62,692 nt of DNA from Wolfiporia cocos (lineage: Eukaryota > Basidiomycota > Agaricomycetes > Polyporales > Phaeolaceae), in NCBI GenBank assembly GCA_029448655.1, contig JACCLO010000071.1, positions 1-62,692 on the forward strand, read 5' to 3'. Shown here in pieces: positions 11,547 through 22,981 of this stretch (position 1 is the first letter of the stretch; the number at the start of each line of letters is the position of its first letter). The position numbers and the translations under genes were made by a program. Under the pieces are notes generated by a model. That model made no database searches. It was not told the origin of the DNA and was given only the letters and a program-made list of their open reading frames with translations.

Positions 11547-12479
11547 TGTCACTACAGTAGTTACATGCTCGCTTACATACTCTCTTACCTCAGCCGTTAG
11601 GATGGTGCTGCACACAGGCCAGCACTTAAGGGTAGACATGTTGCGCTCCCATGTACATACTTAAAGGGTAGAGAGATGTGACACAGACTTACATAGGTCT
11701 GTGGGACCAGCCCTGCCGGGGAATCCAACACATCCACAAGGGTACCATCAGAGGAATGCAGTGGTGACCAGGGTGACCTCATTGCTGAGGTGGCGACATG
11801 TGTTGCCAATGGTGCATCCCAGATGAGCAAGTGAATAACTCAGCAGTAAGACTGGTGTGCACCCTCAGACAGTATGAAGAAAGGGGCATAGCCCAACATC
11901 GAGAATCTAAAGGATGAGGTTGTAAGACCTCATCCCGGTGTATTTATGTACATGGATCAGTATGCTATGACTACCTTAATGTAATGGCCTGTGTGCCATA
12001 ACTAAGGGATCATGTGCTACCATGACCATATGATGTACATACTGTGATGTTATAATGCGGGTGACGGAATGTGTGCCCATCATAGGCACTATCTACCAGG
12101 TAACGTGATGTACTATGTGAGATGGTTGACGTGGAGGTAACTAGAGGTATGAGGAGACCGTGCGCTCAGTGGAACCCCAAGAGACCTAAAGCGAGGGATG
12201 TAGGGTCAATATCTTGTGGTATAAAACCGTGACAAGATGGGGCTTACTCCCCATCTCTAAGATTCTTGATGTCTGGGCTGTAGCCCCTCTCTCACCACCT
12301 CATCTGTGTGTGTGCCAGTCTGCCTGGGTCTCTCCCTCCTCACCTTGCCCGTCTGGGTGGTACCTTAGCCAAGGGCCTTGCCTGCATACCCATTGGCTTA
12401 GGATGTGCACTGATGCACTGGCTTTGGGGGATTGTCCCCGGCCTGTGGGCCGGTCCCACAGACTGGTGAGTCTGTGTCA
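11547..12479 (+). mobile_element. Plus-strand LTR interrupted by a younger solo LTR
   Basis: The 3' half (12235-12479) ends CCACAGACTGGTGAGTCTGTGTCA in plus orientation. The 5' half lies left of 11679 and probably starts at TGTCACTACAG (11547). The flanks CTCCC and CTCTG agree at three of five positions, so the left border is provisional. Confidence 0.5.
11679..12234 (-). mobile_element. Solo LTR, 556 bp, target duplication AGATG
   Basis: Starts TGACACAGAC and ends AACCGTGACA on the + strand. AGATG is present at 11674-11678 and 12235-12239. It splits an older LTR of opposite orientation. Confidence 0.9.
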
Positions 12480-12519
12480 CTCTGCTAGATGTGCAAGCTG
12501 AGCCCAGCACTCAGGCAGT

Positions 12520-15290
12520 TGCCTTCTAAGTCACAGATTTTATTGAGGAGTGGGCCTCCAATACACAGGAGCTTGCAATGGATTCAACATGTGTGTGTGC
12601 TATGCAAGCTTGCTACGTAAGTAAATTACTGAGATTGAATCTGTCTAGGGAACACAAACAGGACCAATTTTGGACTGTTTGGTGCAGTTGCAGATGCACA
12701 TGGGTTGGGTATTCCACTTGTGTTCTTACTGATATCGACAAACAAGGAAGCCGATAAGGGTGTCAAGCAAGTTGTGCTTGAGAGATTTCTTGGTGAGCTG
12801 AAGGACCTTGGTGTCAACCCAGAATATACATTATCAGACAAGGATTGGTCAGAAATCAATGCAATGAGGAACACATGGCCACAGGCAAAACATCAGCTAT
12901 GTTTCTGGCATGCACTCCATGCAGTGAAACAGTGCTTAGCAAAGAACAAGGAGACACCTGCATTCTATGATGTCAATGAAGCTTGCCATGAGTTCTCTTA
13001 CATCAAAGCTAACTTCATACCATACCTGCAACAGACAGGCTCAGTCGTTTGTTTATTTCCAACATTGTGGAATGGGACTTTATTCTCATTAATTCATATT
13101 ATATGTACTAGCTACCTGCCCCTCCTGTGAAGCCTCTCCATCGCATCCGGCTTCTCATTGATGGGTATCCATCTGTCATCACCTGTCACTGCCCCCACTT
13201 AGACTCAAGCCCATCCCGGCAGGCCATCCTGCTGTGAAGAGTGAAACCGAAGATGCCAAAGACTTTGACATTGAACACCTGAGTGGCCAGGGCATACTCC
13301 CACCTGATCTACATGCAGATGAAAGTGATGAAGAAATGGGCTGGATAGGTCATAAACATGACAATTGGAATGATGCTGAGTGGGATTGAGACCTAGATGA
13401 TCTGCAGCATCAGGTTGAGGAGTTTGCAGAAGCACTTGAAGAGCTCCAAGAAAGCTCACCTTGTGATGACAGAGCAATCAGCACAATGAAGCAAGCAAAG
13501 CCTGGCTATGTCTTTTGCCTGACACCACACCGACTGCCTATCCTCTAGCTTTTCACAAAGCATGCATCACAGCACCATTTTCTCCCTAAATGGCATGGGC
13601 AGAGCTGAACATCCAAGGACATTCGACAAGATGCTATTGATGAGATGTATCAACACTATAAACTCAATAATCTTCATGAGGTATGAGCTTACCTCTGGAG
13701 CTCCTGGTACTCGCATGATTGCTGGTGTCTCTGGGTGCATGTGGTGTACACATCAAGCATACCATGCAAGTGTATAACAATGATGGTTGAGGTGCTCTGG
13801 CAGAATCTCAAGCAGCTAGTTCTGCACTGCTATAATCACCTGCCCATTGATCTCACCATGCATGCAATCATCACAAAAGTGCTCCCGCCATATCAACTGA
13901 CCCTTGCACAGATCATTACAAAGCATTGTGAAGGGCATTCATGATCACTTACCCATATGCAAGAAGCCTTCAGAAGGTCACGGGAACATCTTGCTCAGAC
14001 TCCAATTAACAGCATCTACAATACAGACATTATGACGTGGACATGCAACTGTGGAGCTCAGAAATATCATGTGTACCTTCTCTACAAGCACCTTGTGCAA
14101 GAAGTTTCCACACCTATACCATCATCGTGGTGGGTCACAGTGCAGTGGCTCCATGTTCAGCCATTCTACACCGTCATGGTGAATGGCATAGTCGCACCTC
14201 CACCGGAGTCTACCAGAGATCATGCATGGATGGAGTGAATGCCCCATGTTCTGGTGCTGACACCATCTGGCAGCTGGGACGATCCAATCATGCTTCAAGA
14301 TTCCGACACCAAAGAGGCCCCTGTAGTGTCATTGCCAGTACTTCAGCAGATCATTGAGCCAAAAGTGAGAGACTCACCAGTTTGTTATCACATTTCAGAT
14401 ACTCTCCTCGCCTCAAAAGGGCCCACCAACTGGTCGTGATGGATTGCTGCGCACATGAGCTGGCAGCGGCAGTGGGTTTGCAGTATGTATATAACAAGTA
14501 AAATAGAGATATACTCACCTTCACATCCTAGCCTGACAATCAAGACCAAACAGACATAGAATATGCTATACACAAGTTGCACCAGGCAGCCGAGATTATT
14601 GAGCAGCAGAGGTGACACGGGAACATACTTGTGACCATGCTACCCATGCTAGTGGGGATGCCTCTATACCTTCTAACCTAGGCCTAAAGGCTACCCATCC
14701 TTGTAGGGGAGAACAGGATGGCTTGTCTATTGAGACGACCTGCCATGAAGCCCGAGGTACTGACCCATGAGTGTACCGGTATGCCCCCAGACTAGCAGGC
14801 TAAAGACAAAACTAGGAGATGCAATAAATAGAGACCCCCATGTCCAAGTAGGATGCAGCAGGCTTGTTGCAGAGCAGTCCGCTGGCTCACACGCACATGC
14901 AGCAGAGGGTTGAGAGGTTCCCAGGGGACATGCCCCCTAGGCCGAGAAGAGTAGAACTGAGGAGTAATCCTCAGATTCTACCTACTTATATACATGGAGA
15001 TGCTACGTACTGTAGCTACAAGGCCTGACCTAATGGCGTGGCCTGTGCATACTGTGACTGTGTCTCACATGACTAGGTAATGCTGTAACTACTCAGTGAT
15101 GACATGTGACCATATTGAGATAAGATAAGTGAATGCTTATCTACCTATGCATGTGCATCTCCCTAGCGCTAGCCTAGCATTAGCGTATATCCTAGGGGTG
15201 GAGTTTCTGGTGACAAGAGGACAATTGCAGAGCCATGTTTCATCTGATGTGCACTCCAAGTTGTGTGCTCCACAATAGAGTGGGTAGAGG
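12520..15290 (+). pseudogene. MULE (Mutator-like) transposase, decayed
   Basis: The transposase core is readable: EEWASNTQELAMDSTC, a probable intron at about 12591-12639, then GTN..FGLFGAVADAHGLGIPLVFLLI, a MULE DDE segment, then SDKDWSEINAMRNTWPQAKHQLCFWHA up to about 12960. Downstream, with several frame changes, come TMMVEVLWQNLKQLVLH (near 13770-13830) and the SWIM-like finger TWTCNCGAQKYHVYLLYKHLVQ (14035-14100). The usual CxC..CxH is CxC..YxH here, so one zinc ligand is lost. A C-terminal helix DIEYAIHKLHQAAEIIEQQR continues in phase across the LTR at 14613. Internal stops and frameshifts make it non-functional as assembled. No terminal inverted repeats were identified. Confidence 0.75.
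14613..15215 (-). mobile_element. Solo LTR, 603 bp, target duplication AGAGG
   Basis: Starts TGACACGGGAAC and ends TTTCTGGTGACA on the + strand. AGAGG occurs at 14608-14612 and 15216-15220. It belongs to the same subfamily as 32768-33385 (shared GGGGAGAACAGGA and TGCCCCCAGACTAGC) and interrupts the C-terminal part of the MULE gene. Confidence 0.9.
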
Positions 15291-15587
15291 ACATAGAAGC
15301 TCATGTTAGCCACCACACTATGCCAGTGACTAATGTGCGAGGTTGCTGCCAAACACAATCCATAAATACAATTGGTTACAAGTATATATGCTAGTAATAA
15401 GACTAAAGCTTGTGCGCATACCTGCATTGCCCCTCTAGTAGTTAACTTGTGCATGGTGTGGTGTGCACTAAGCACCCATCCACAGCATCAGTGCACCAGC
15501 CACAGCAGAGTTTATAAATGCCATGCAAACTCGCTGGGACATTAACCTCAAGTTATGAGCCAGACCCTCTCATGTGTGAGCTCACAC

Positions 15588-16550
15588 TGACACAAAATGC
15601 CAAGGGTGTACCGTCATCTAGAGTTGTCACATAGAGCAGAACCCTTGGACTAGCATGCATAAGACTTGGAGTAAAGAGAGGACAAGCCTCATCATCGAGA
15701 ATAACAGCTCTGTGACACAGACATACCCTGTGTCTGTGGGACTGGCCCTGCTGGGGATCTCGTATATGCCTGCTGGCGTGTCCTAGTATTGTCGTTGACT
15801 CTGGGTGCTCAGTTAGAGGGATGACAGCTAGGGGTTGTGGCATTTGTCCAGTCAAGTCAGATGAGCAGCACAGCAGAGTGGCCCATAGCCATAGAGAATG
15901 AAAGGGGCTGGTTAGGCCCAATTGCCGAAAATCCTAAGAATGAGGCATAAGGCCTCATTTGTCATACTTTATATACATCTGCGTGTACGCTAGTGTGTCT
16001 ACCCTGAAGTGCTGATCTGTGCGCAGTAACTATGAGGTCAGGCATAACAGTAACTAGTCATGAGTATGTAATGAAAGTGTGACCATGTTATGGGTAGAGG
16101 CACGTGCGCCTACCCTAAGGGCGCTGATCGACGAGTGGTGCAGGGTTGTTACAGTAACTACAGGACGAAGGGGAGAGGAATACCATAGTGTAGAGGGGCA
16201 CATGCATGTACAGCAGTGCTCATAAAGCTATAGTGAGGGTGAATTCAACAGTAATATATCTGTGACACTCTGGGGAGTAAGCCCCAGAGTGTCACAGCTT
16301 AAGTACATGAGGAACACTGTCACTGTATACTAGAGACCCACCCTAAAGGCAGGGTCTGTGCGTATTGCTGAGTGCTACCTAAGTCATGTGCTGTAGTATC
16401 TAAGCTACTGACCATGTGACCATCTATGGGTGGGGCGACCTGTACCATTACGCTACACTGCTAAGTCCATACAAAGACACATGATGGGGTACTACCCAAG
16501 AACGTGGGTTTGAGACAGGGGGGGGGTACCTCTTTTCAGAATCTGTGACA
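15588..16550 (-). mobile_element. LTR with duplication CACAC, containing a second LTR
   Basis: Starts TGACACAAAATG and ends GAATCTGTGACA, with CACAC at 15583-15587 and 16551-16555. Removing the nested copy at 15713-16267 leaves about 403 bp. Two rounds of insertion are therefore resolved by duplications alone. Confidence 0.85.
15713..16267 (-). mobile_element. Nested solo LTR, 555 bp, target duplication CTCTG
   Basis: Starts TGACACAGAC and ends ATATCTGTGACA on the + strand, with CTCTG at 15708-15712 and 16268-16272. It is inserted in the LTR at 15588-16550. Confidence 0.9.
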
Positions 16551-16883
16551 CACACAAGCCCTCATTGAATGTGTATGAGAATGAGAGTGAGGCTGAGTAT
16601 GCAAATCCCCAGAGATGCAATGGTTGACACAGGCCAGGTGTGGGAATGGAGAAGCTCAAGGTGCCAAAGTTCAACACTGTTCTGCTACCCCCATCACTGA
16701 AGGAGAATTGTCTGCAGACGCTGGGCACACTTTCTGTTGTCAATCTTGTGCCAATTACTACAACTAACTTATCACCTGATGATGTACACTAGCCAATCAG
16801 GTGTGAGTACTGGTTTGGCATGCCAAGTGTGGTGAGCATGTCAAGCAGCACATTGGATGTCAATTATGGAAGTGCAGGACTGA

Positions 16884-17114
16884 TATCACAAGACGCACCA
16901 TGGACCCAATGCAATGTGCTCATGAGTGGCAATATAGCCACTCCCCCAAAAGGGCTATGATAACAGCTTGGCTGTTATCAAGGGTCCGGCTATATCTGCA
17001 GTTCATATTCCCATGCTTGGTGCCTATTGTATTCAGGTCACCACCTTAGGGGGAATATACCCTAGTTACTGCTCCATAACGTCCTAGTATCTAGCGTGAC
17101 CTAGATTTGTGACA
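16884..17114 (-). mobile_element. Solo LTR of the miniature-element family
   Basis: Read on the minus strand it runs from TGTCACAAATC to CTTGTGATA and contains the core GGGAATATGAACTGCAG, the ATATAG box, the stem AACAGCCAAGCTGTT and CCCTTTTGGGGGAGTGGC. This matches the LTRs at 31362 and 32025. I found no target duplication. Confidence 0.65.
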
Positions 17115-17117
17115 GAA

Positions 17118-17280
17118 TTTTTCGAGCGAGAGTTCATGGCAATGGCTCTTGATACCTCCCATGTGGTGCCAGAATTGGATGAACCGATACTCCGAGAGAT
17201 TTGTAAAGCATTGCTAGACAACAAGGTCACTAAGGATTACAAGGAGCTTGTCACAAAGTGGCATAGGCTCACTACCATCT
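17118..17280 (+). pseudogene. Chromovirus pol fragment (integrase linker)
   Basis: The frame reads EFMAMALDT..LDEPILREICKALLDNKVTKDYKEL. It is clearly related to the linker before the integrase zinc finger of the minus-strand chromovirus, which reads DDELQREIHKALLDNEVTKDYKGLL near 21720-21790. It is cut by the LTR starting near 17250. The adjoining sequence at 16560-16880 shows no domain. Confidence 0.65.
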
Positions 17281-17687
17281 AATATACCCCCAATACCGAA
17301 TAGGTAGAGTACAACACCTAGTTGCTAAGGGGCCTTGGGGCCATAGCGAGGCGAGGTGGGCACACAAGACCAGCAAGACTAAGAATGCCAGCTAAGAGGG
17401 GAAACGCCCCCAACAACGAGATTGACAAGTCTGAGGTGTAAGCCTCAGACGACATACTATATATACATGAGGATGAGCGCAGGTGGGCCTTAGGGCCTAC
17501 CCTAACGTAAGGGTCCATGCACTATCTACACAGCCTCTGTATATGTAAGCAAGTCATGTGCCTCTAGGGTGCCACGCTATGCTAGATGTTATACCGCTAT
17601 ACTACCTGATGAGGGCCAAACCATCATGTGACTTCAGTACCACTAGTGCCTTGGTTTGATTACTGAAGGGGACCCAAAATCTGTGAC
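17250..17687 (-). mobile_element. LTR, probably solo, left end altered
   Basis: Ends AAAATCTGTGACA at 17687 and shares GAGTACAACACC, ACAAGTCTGAGGTGTAA and the TATATATACATG box with the LTR at 9278. The left end reads TGTCACAAAG instead of TGACACAAAC, and no clean duplication was found, so the left border is approximate. Confidence 0.55.
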
Positions 17688-17723
17688 ACTTGCTGCATCA
17701 TTAAGACTGACTAGTCTGTGCCA

Positions 17724-18168
17724 TGTCACAGTATTTACAGGACATGGCCATTTTTCTGCTATTTATAGCAATTATTCTAGGATTTATACGTCTACCTATC
17801 AGTTATCAGGGACTTATCCCATTGCCAACCCTTATCACTTACACAAGGTACTTACACACTATTAAGCTGATACGACACATGCGACACGCTAGTCATAGAC
17901 TATTAGTCAAGCTCTTCTATCAACCACGCGGCCTATCAATCCACATGGATAACACCAGAAGCAAGTCACGACATATGTCACCATGACAGACACGTCACCA
18001 CTACGTCACCCAGTCTAGCCAGTCTAGCTAGACCACTACATCATCAAGGCACACTGCCTATGACATCATGAGCACACCATGCTCATGCAACTATGGCACC
18101 ATAGCTAAGTATAGCCAACAGGCTTTACTGCTATTGGCTGGCAACCCAATCCCGATCACGGATCACGG
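17724..18168 (+). mobile_element. 5' part of a plus-strand LTR, truncated by the chromovirus
   Basis: TGTCACAGTATTTACAGG, ATTTATAGCAATT and GGATTTATACGTCTA match the start of the LTRs at 22982 and 27931. It is cut at 18168 where the minus-strand chromovirus begins, and its other half was not found. Confidence 0.6.
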
Positions 18169-19556
18169 TGACACAAACCCAAACCTAATACTCACTAATA
18201 GTGTTTCTTGAGGGCGGCTTAGAGGTATACACACACAAGAAGAGATAGCAAGTAAAAGTGTATGAGCGATGAGGTTGCTTGTTAGGCAGTAGCTCAATAT
18301 CGAGGAGAACAGAACTGAGTTGTAACGCTCAGACTGTTCCAGTATATATACATGCTGACACAGAACAGTCTGTGGGACTCACCACTTATCCTCCAGTGGG
18401 GAGGGAGGTAAGGTAGACTATTCTAGTGCAGCTAAGTGAGAGGATTCTTAGGCGCATAGCCTAGAAGAATAGAACTAAGACGTATAGGACGCTTAGTCCC
18501 TATCTTATATACATGTTTGGTACTACTATACAGTATGTACCTAGTATGGCGTTGTGGCTGAGTAACCATCAACGGAAGGAAGATCCATCTACGAATAGAA
18601 GGGTTAGCATGTGATACTGGTACGGTATCGGCATAAGGCATAGATGTGTGATTGTGCTAGAAATAGACCGTGGTAAGCCGGTAATGGCGAACCTATCATA
18701 TTACCTGTAGACATTCACATGGGGGCGGTTGAGACCAGTATGACGACAAGGCCGAAGGCCGAGTCTTGAGGGGTAACTGCCATAGGCTGTATCCCGGGGA
18801 ATGACTAAGGCGGAGCGCCGAGCCATTAGTGCCATTGGTCGTAAGCCCGAGGGCTAGACTGATGACGAGGGTATGATGCCAGTATGGTGCCATGTGTCTA
18901 TACATAGGTCGGGACCTAGACATATGATGGTGGTGACATCATGATGATATCATAGTCTGGACAAGACCGTAGGTCTAGTCCATGACGTAGGTTATGACGT
19001 GGTACGGTTGCAAGCCGGACGTGTCATGGGGCATGACTAGCGTGTAAGCGCTGTGTCATTCTAGCTTAGTAGCGCATAAGCGTACGTTGAGAAGCCGTAA
19101 GGGCAATAATAACCGTAAGGTTATAGCCGTATGGGATAAGTACTGGATAACTCGTAGTTATGCGTATAAATACCGGATAAATGGCTACGGATAGCGGAAA
19201 AATAGGGCGTTTAGATAATACTGTGACACATGCAATACAAGACCCCTAATACTACTAGGACCTACGGTACTATGGTATGAGTCAGGTTGCATGTGACCGT
19301 AAGTGATAACGTATGCGCTATGACTATGAATGAGTCAGATGGCAGGTGACTCTACAAGTGTAATGAGTCAGCGGTCACACATATGAGCATTAACATGTGA
19401 TATCTGTGGAATGGGATGGAACCTGCTAGAAGGTTCCGTCGGCATCTAGTTCTACTGGGTCACGTGATCTACAAGTATCCGTGCTACGCTAACTATGCTA
19501 CAAACTGGACTACAAGTCTAGGAAAAATAGGGAAAAATATAGGAAAATTTGTGACA
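18169..19556 (-). repeat. 3' LTR of the minus-strand chromovirus, interrupted
   Basis: Starts TGACACAAACCC, ends AAATTTGTGACA on the + strand; about 510 bp without the nested LTR. The adjoining polypurine tract identifies it as the 3' LTR. Read on the minus strand, TATATATA precedes AGTTCTGTTCT, a one-base variant of the transcript start seen in the LARD-like LTR. Confidence 0.8.
18356..19228 (-). mobile_element. Solo LTR nested in the 3' LTR, 873 bp, duplication CATGC
   Basis: Starts TGACACAGAACAG and ends AATACTGTGACA. CATGC lies at 18351-18355 and 19229-19233. Its minus strand has TATATAAG followed by AGTTCTATTCTTCT, the same promoter and start arrangement as the LARD-like LTRs. Confidence 0.9.
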
Positions 19557-19569
19557 TTACCCCCTCTTC
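19557..19569 (-). promoter_or_regulatory. Polypurine tract of the minus-strand chromovirus
   Basis: On the minus strand GAAGAGGGGGTAA sits directly against TGTCACA of the LTR. The same GGGGTAA-TGTCAC junction occurs at 27930/27931 and 32024/32025, the 3' LTR junctions of the LARD-like and miniature elements. Confidence 0.8.
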
Positions 19570-19592
19570 AAGATTTGCGGTCCCTGCAAAGG

Positions 19593-20324
19593 TTACTCGG
19601 TGATCGGTGGTTCGACATCTTGCCACTTGCTCGCTGAGGGCTCCATCAGGCGGTCCCAATCCTCATAGTCATGAGGGAGTATTTTGACTTCTCCCAAGTG
19701 TCTACCAGTATGACCAAAGCCTTTGTCACCACGAGCTGTGTCCTTCAAGTATTGTTGATTGTACATGTAGGTTGTACTATGGTGGATTTCTGGTTGAGGG
19801 ACAGGTTGCAGAAGTAATTGTGCTATCTTGTCCCTATGGTTAACCATGTATGGATATCCGGTGAAGTTGTAGAGCATGACTATCACTTCTCCACAGTAAT
19901 CCCAGTCTATGACTCTGCCTTGTACCTGTATGCCCTTCTTCGCCATGCTAGAATGTGTCTCCAGTTTGCCGCTGAATCCATAAGGGAATAGGATTCTTAG
20001 GTCTGTTTTCACGAGCATGGTGGTGTGAGGGTTTATCCTGGTAGCTTCGGCTGAGTAGATGTCAAATCCGGTGGCATGTTCAGTGCCTCTTTCTGGATAT
20101 GTGCCCTGGGGTCCTACTGCGAATTCGAGATATTCGTTGAAGCAAGTGCCTTCTTCTACGGAGTTGCCGAATTTGTCCCGTACTAACCACTTCCGTACTT
20201 TCTTGCATTCTTCCGGAGTAAATTCACCTCTCTGCAGTGGCCAATCATCTGGCCATAGATAACAATCCCCAACTTTCCAGTCTGGGTTGTCATCTGGTTC
20301 GAATACTTGAATATTGTGGGTGTG
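19593..20324 (-). CDS. dUTPase domain at the C-terminal end of pol
   Basis: The frame is open from just below the stop at 20325-20327 to 19593. It carries the dUTPase motifs in order: TGFDIYSAEA (motif 1), ETHSSMAKKGI (motif 2), VIDWDYCGEV with the catalytic-type Tyr after Asp (motif 3) and HRDKIAQLLL (motif 4). A glycine-rich motif 5 is not clear. dUTPases hydrolyse dUTP and limit uracil incorporation during DNA synthesis. It is in the same frame as the chromodomain and separated from it by a single TGA, so it was probably part of one polyprotein. It may now be read through, separately started or inactive. Some retroviruses and a few LTR elements carry dUTPase; this position after a chromodomain is unusual to my knowledge. 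Confidence 0.8.
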   Translation of the reverse strand, partial: HTHNIQVFEPDDNPDWKVGDCYLWPDDWPLQRGEFTPEECKKVRKWLVRDKFGNSVEEGTCFNEYLEFAVGPQGTYPERGTEHATGFDIYSAEATRINPHTTMLVKTDLRILFPYGFSGKLETHSSMAKKGIQVQGRVIDWDYCGEVIVMLYNFTGYPYMVNHRDKIAQLLLQPVPQPEIHHSTTYMYNQQYLKDTARGDKGFGHTGRHLGEVKILPHDYEDWDRLMEPSASKWQDVEPPITE

Positions 20325-22002
20325 TCATCTTCGCGGAGCGGTATGTGCGTTAAGGGCATGTTCTGCCTTGTATTCGTCTACCAACTCCTTAGTGTTGACG
20401 AAGTCATCTTCATATTCCCATGTGTCTTCTCCCATGGAGTACCCTAACCATCGCACCAGGAATTGTAGTTTTCCTGAGGGTGTGAATCTGTGGTTGAGTA
20501 TTTGCTCCACTTCGTATTCTCCTGACTTATCTGGTTCTGGAGCTTCTTCCTTGCCGGTATATGGTGTTAGCTTTGACGCATGGAAGACCGGGTGATAGGC
20601 TCGGTATTGGCCATCCATGTGTAGTCTGAAAGTCACGGGTGACAGTTGTTCGACTATTTTGAACGGGCCGATGTACCTGGGGGCCAAACTTCTTTCGGAT
20701 GTTTGGTAATCCCTTACGTCTATCATAACCTTGTCTCCAACCTTGAAGGGTACTTTCTGGATCGATTGATTGTAATACCACTTCATACTGTCAGCTGCTA
20801 ACTGCATTGCGGCTTTGGCTTGCTCCTGAGCGTTCCAACGATCGGTTGCAATTTCATTAAGGTCTGCTTTTGCCTGAATAGCTAAATCTGCTGGCCCAGC
20901 CTTTGGGTGCCTTCCCAACTCGACGTAGAATGGTGACATCTTGGTAGTCTCTGACGCTGCGTTGTTGTATGCAAATTCCGCCGTAGGCAGGAATTGAGAC
21001 CAATTGTCTTTGCAATACGAGTTTACATAGCATCTGAGGTATTGTTCAAGTGTCTGATTCATTCTTTCCATCTGTCCATCTGTGTGGGTGATATGCCATA
21101 GTCATGGCATGTTCTATCCCTAGCAGTTTACACCATTCGCCGAATAGTTTGGATGCAAACTGCACTCCGTGATCGGAAATGATACGTTTAGGTAGCCCAT
21201 GTATTGGGTAAAACCTTCTGTATAGGACTCTTACGGGATCCTTTGTTCCGAATTTGCTGGAGATGGGGAAGAAGCATGCTCGCTTGGTCAAGCAATTGAC
21301 TACAACCATGATTCCGTCATACACCTTGTTGTCTATCTTCGACTTGGGTAGGTACATAATGAAATCCATGGTTATTATCTCCCATGGGGCTTCTGGTACT
21401 TCGTTAGGTATCAGGGGTCCATATGGCTTTTGCGGGCGATTCTTCATTTGCTGGCATGTGTCGCATTCCTGTATGTATTTCTTTACCGAGTTGGTTAGTC
21501 CTGGCCACCAGTAATTACGTGAGATGAGTTTGTATGTCTTCCATCTCCCCATATGCCCTGCAGTAGGGTGGTCATGGTGTAATTGTAAGACCTTATTTCT
21601 AAGCTCTTCTGGTGCCTTGGGAACGTAGATCTTGTTATGGTACAAGAGTAGACCATTCTCGTAGTTCCAGTCTCTGAGAGACTTGCCGAATTCGTGAGGT
21701 CCTGACTCCAATAGGCCTTTGTAGTCCTTGGTTACCTCGTTGTCTAGCAATGCTTTGTGTATTTCTCGTTGGAGTTCGTCATCTGGGATTACCAACTGAT
21801 GGAGGGGCTCGAACGCAAGGATGGCTAATTCTCGCGCAAAGTTAACAAAAAATTCCGGTTTCAACAGAATATTGTTCCTATTGTCGAGTTCCACCCCCTC
21901 TTCATGGTCTGGTCTCCTGGACAGAGGGTCTGCAGTAAGCATGGTTTTTCCTGGTTTATGGTGCATGGAGAAGTTAAATCTTGACAGATATAATGCCCAT
22001 CT
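20325..22002 (-). CDS. Integrase and chromodomain of the minus-strand chromovirus
   Basis: From the RNase H tail (RWALYLSRFNFSMHHKPGKTM near 21960-22002) it runs through the integrase zinc finger (HHDHPTAGHMGR..CDTCQQMK), the catalytic core (TMDFIMYLPKS, IISDHGVQFASKLF, ERMNQTLEQYLR) and HPVFHASKLTPY. It ends in a chromodomain, YEVEQILNHRF..LVRWLGY..DTWEYEDDF. One frame change is needed near 21060. The integrase inserts the cDNA, and the chromodomain is thought to steer insertion to particular chromatin. Each catalytic acidic residue is visible (D, D, E). The chromodomain ends in a TGA stop, after which the dUTPase continues in frame. Confidence 0.85.
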
Positions 22003-22893
22003 TGTCACAGATCTGACATTTTTCCGCAATTAATTGCCATTTATCCGGTATTATTACGCATACCTACGAGTTATCCTGTACTTATCAGTACAAGCCGACA
22101 TGCCGGTGTAACCTAACAGTTATTACCTAAGCCCAAGAGTGCTTACGCGCTACTAAGCATCTATGACACGGCGCTTACACGCTAGTCATCAAGCATGACA
22201 TGTTACATGACACTCTGTCACAAGACTAGACCTATGGTCTATTCTAACCCATGATACCATCATTACAAATAATGATATCATCATGACATCATATGGTCTA
22301 GCCCCTGGCTATGACATCACTATGATGTAACCCCTTCGTCATCATTACCAATTATGACACCATTGGACCTAGGCCTACAGCCCAGTCCAATCCATAGCAC
22401 GCCATCATTACACAATAATGGCATCACTATTCTAGACCCATGGTCTAGTACATTCCATGACATCATCATTTCCAATCATGACGTCATTATGATCCAGGCC
22501 TCCGGCCCGGTAACCATGTATGCGGATCTTCTGATCCATCCCTCGTATCTTACTGGCTAAGTCCATTACTGGCTAGCATGGTCACTATAGATACCTATGC
22601 ATGATGCCTTATCGCATCATTATGATATACGGATGGTGCCATACTGACACCATCGCCTTATGCAAGCATATGACTAACACGTTTAGGGTAGGACCATTCC
22701 CTTACTTACGTAATCAAGTATAAGCATGTATATAAGATAGGGCTTAACGCCTTTAGTCGTTAGTTCTGTTCTTCTAGGCGCTGCGCGCCCTAGAAGAACT
22801 TCACCTCTCTTCTGCGCGCCTTCTGACTGCTTGCCTGCTTATTCCCCTCACCTTGTGGATTAGGCGGTGAGTCCCACAGTTAGATCTGTGTCA
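22003..22893 (+). mobile_element. Solo LTR in RNase H, 891 bp, duplication CATCT
   Basis: Begins TGTCACAGATC and ends AGATCTGTGTCA, with CATCT at 21998-22002 and 22894-22898. Removing it joins KLTRRQA and RWALYLSRF of the RNase H in phase. TATATAAG followed by AGTTCTGTTCT and the strong hairpin CTTCTAGGCG..CCTAGAAG near 22770-22800 mark promoter and transcript start. Confidence 0.92.
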
Positions 22894-22981
22894 CATCTTG
22901 CCTGTCTCCTGGTGAGCTTCTGAGCCGTCTTGAAGTAGGTTAGGTTCAGATGATCCGACCATACTTCGAATTTTTCCGGGT

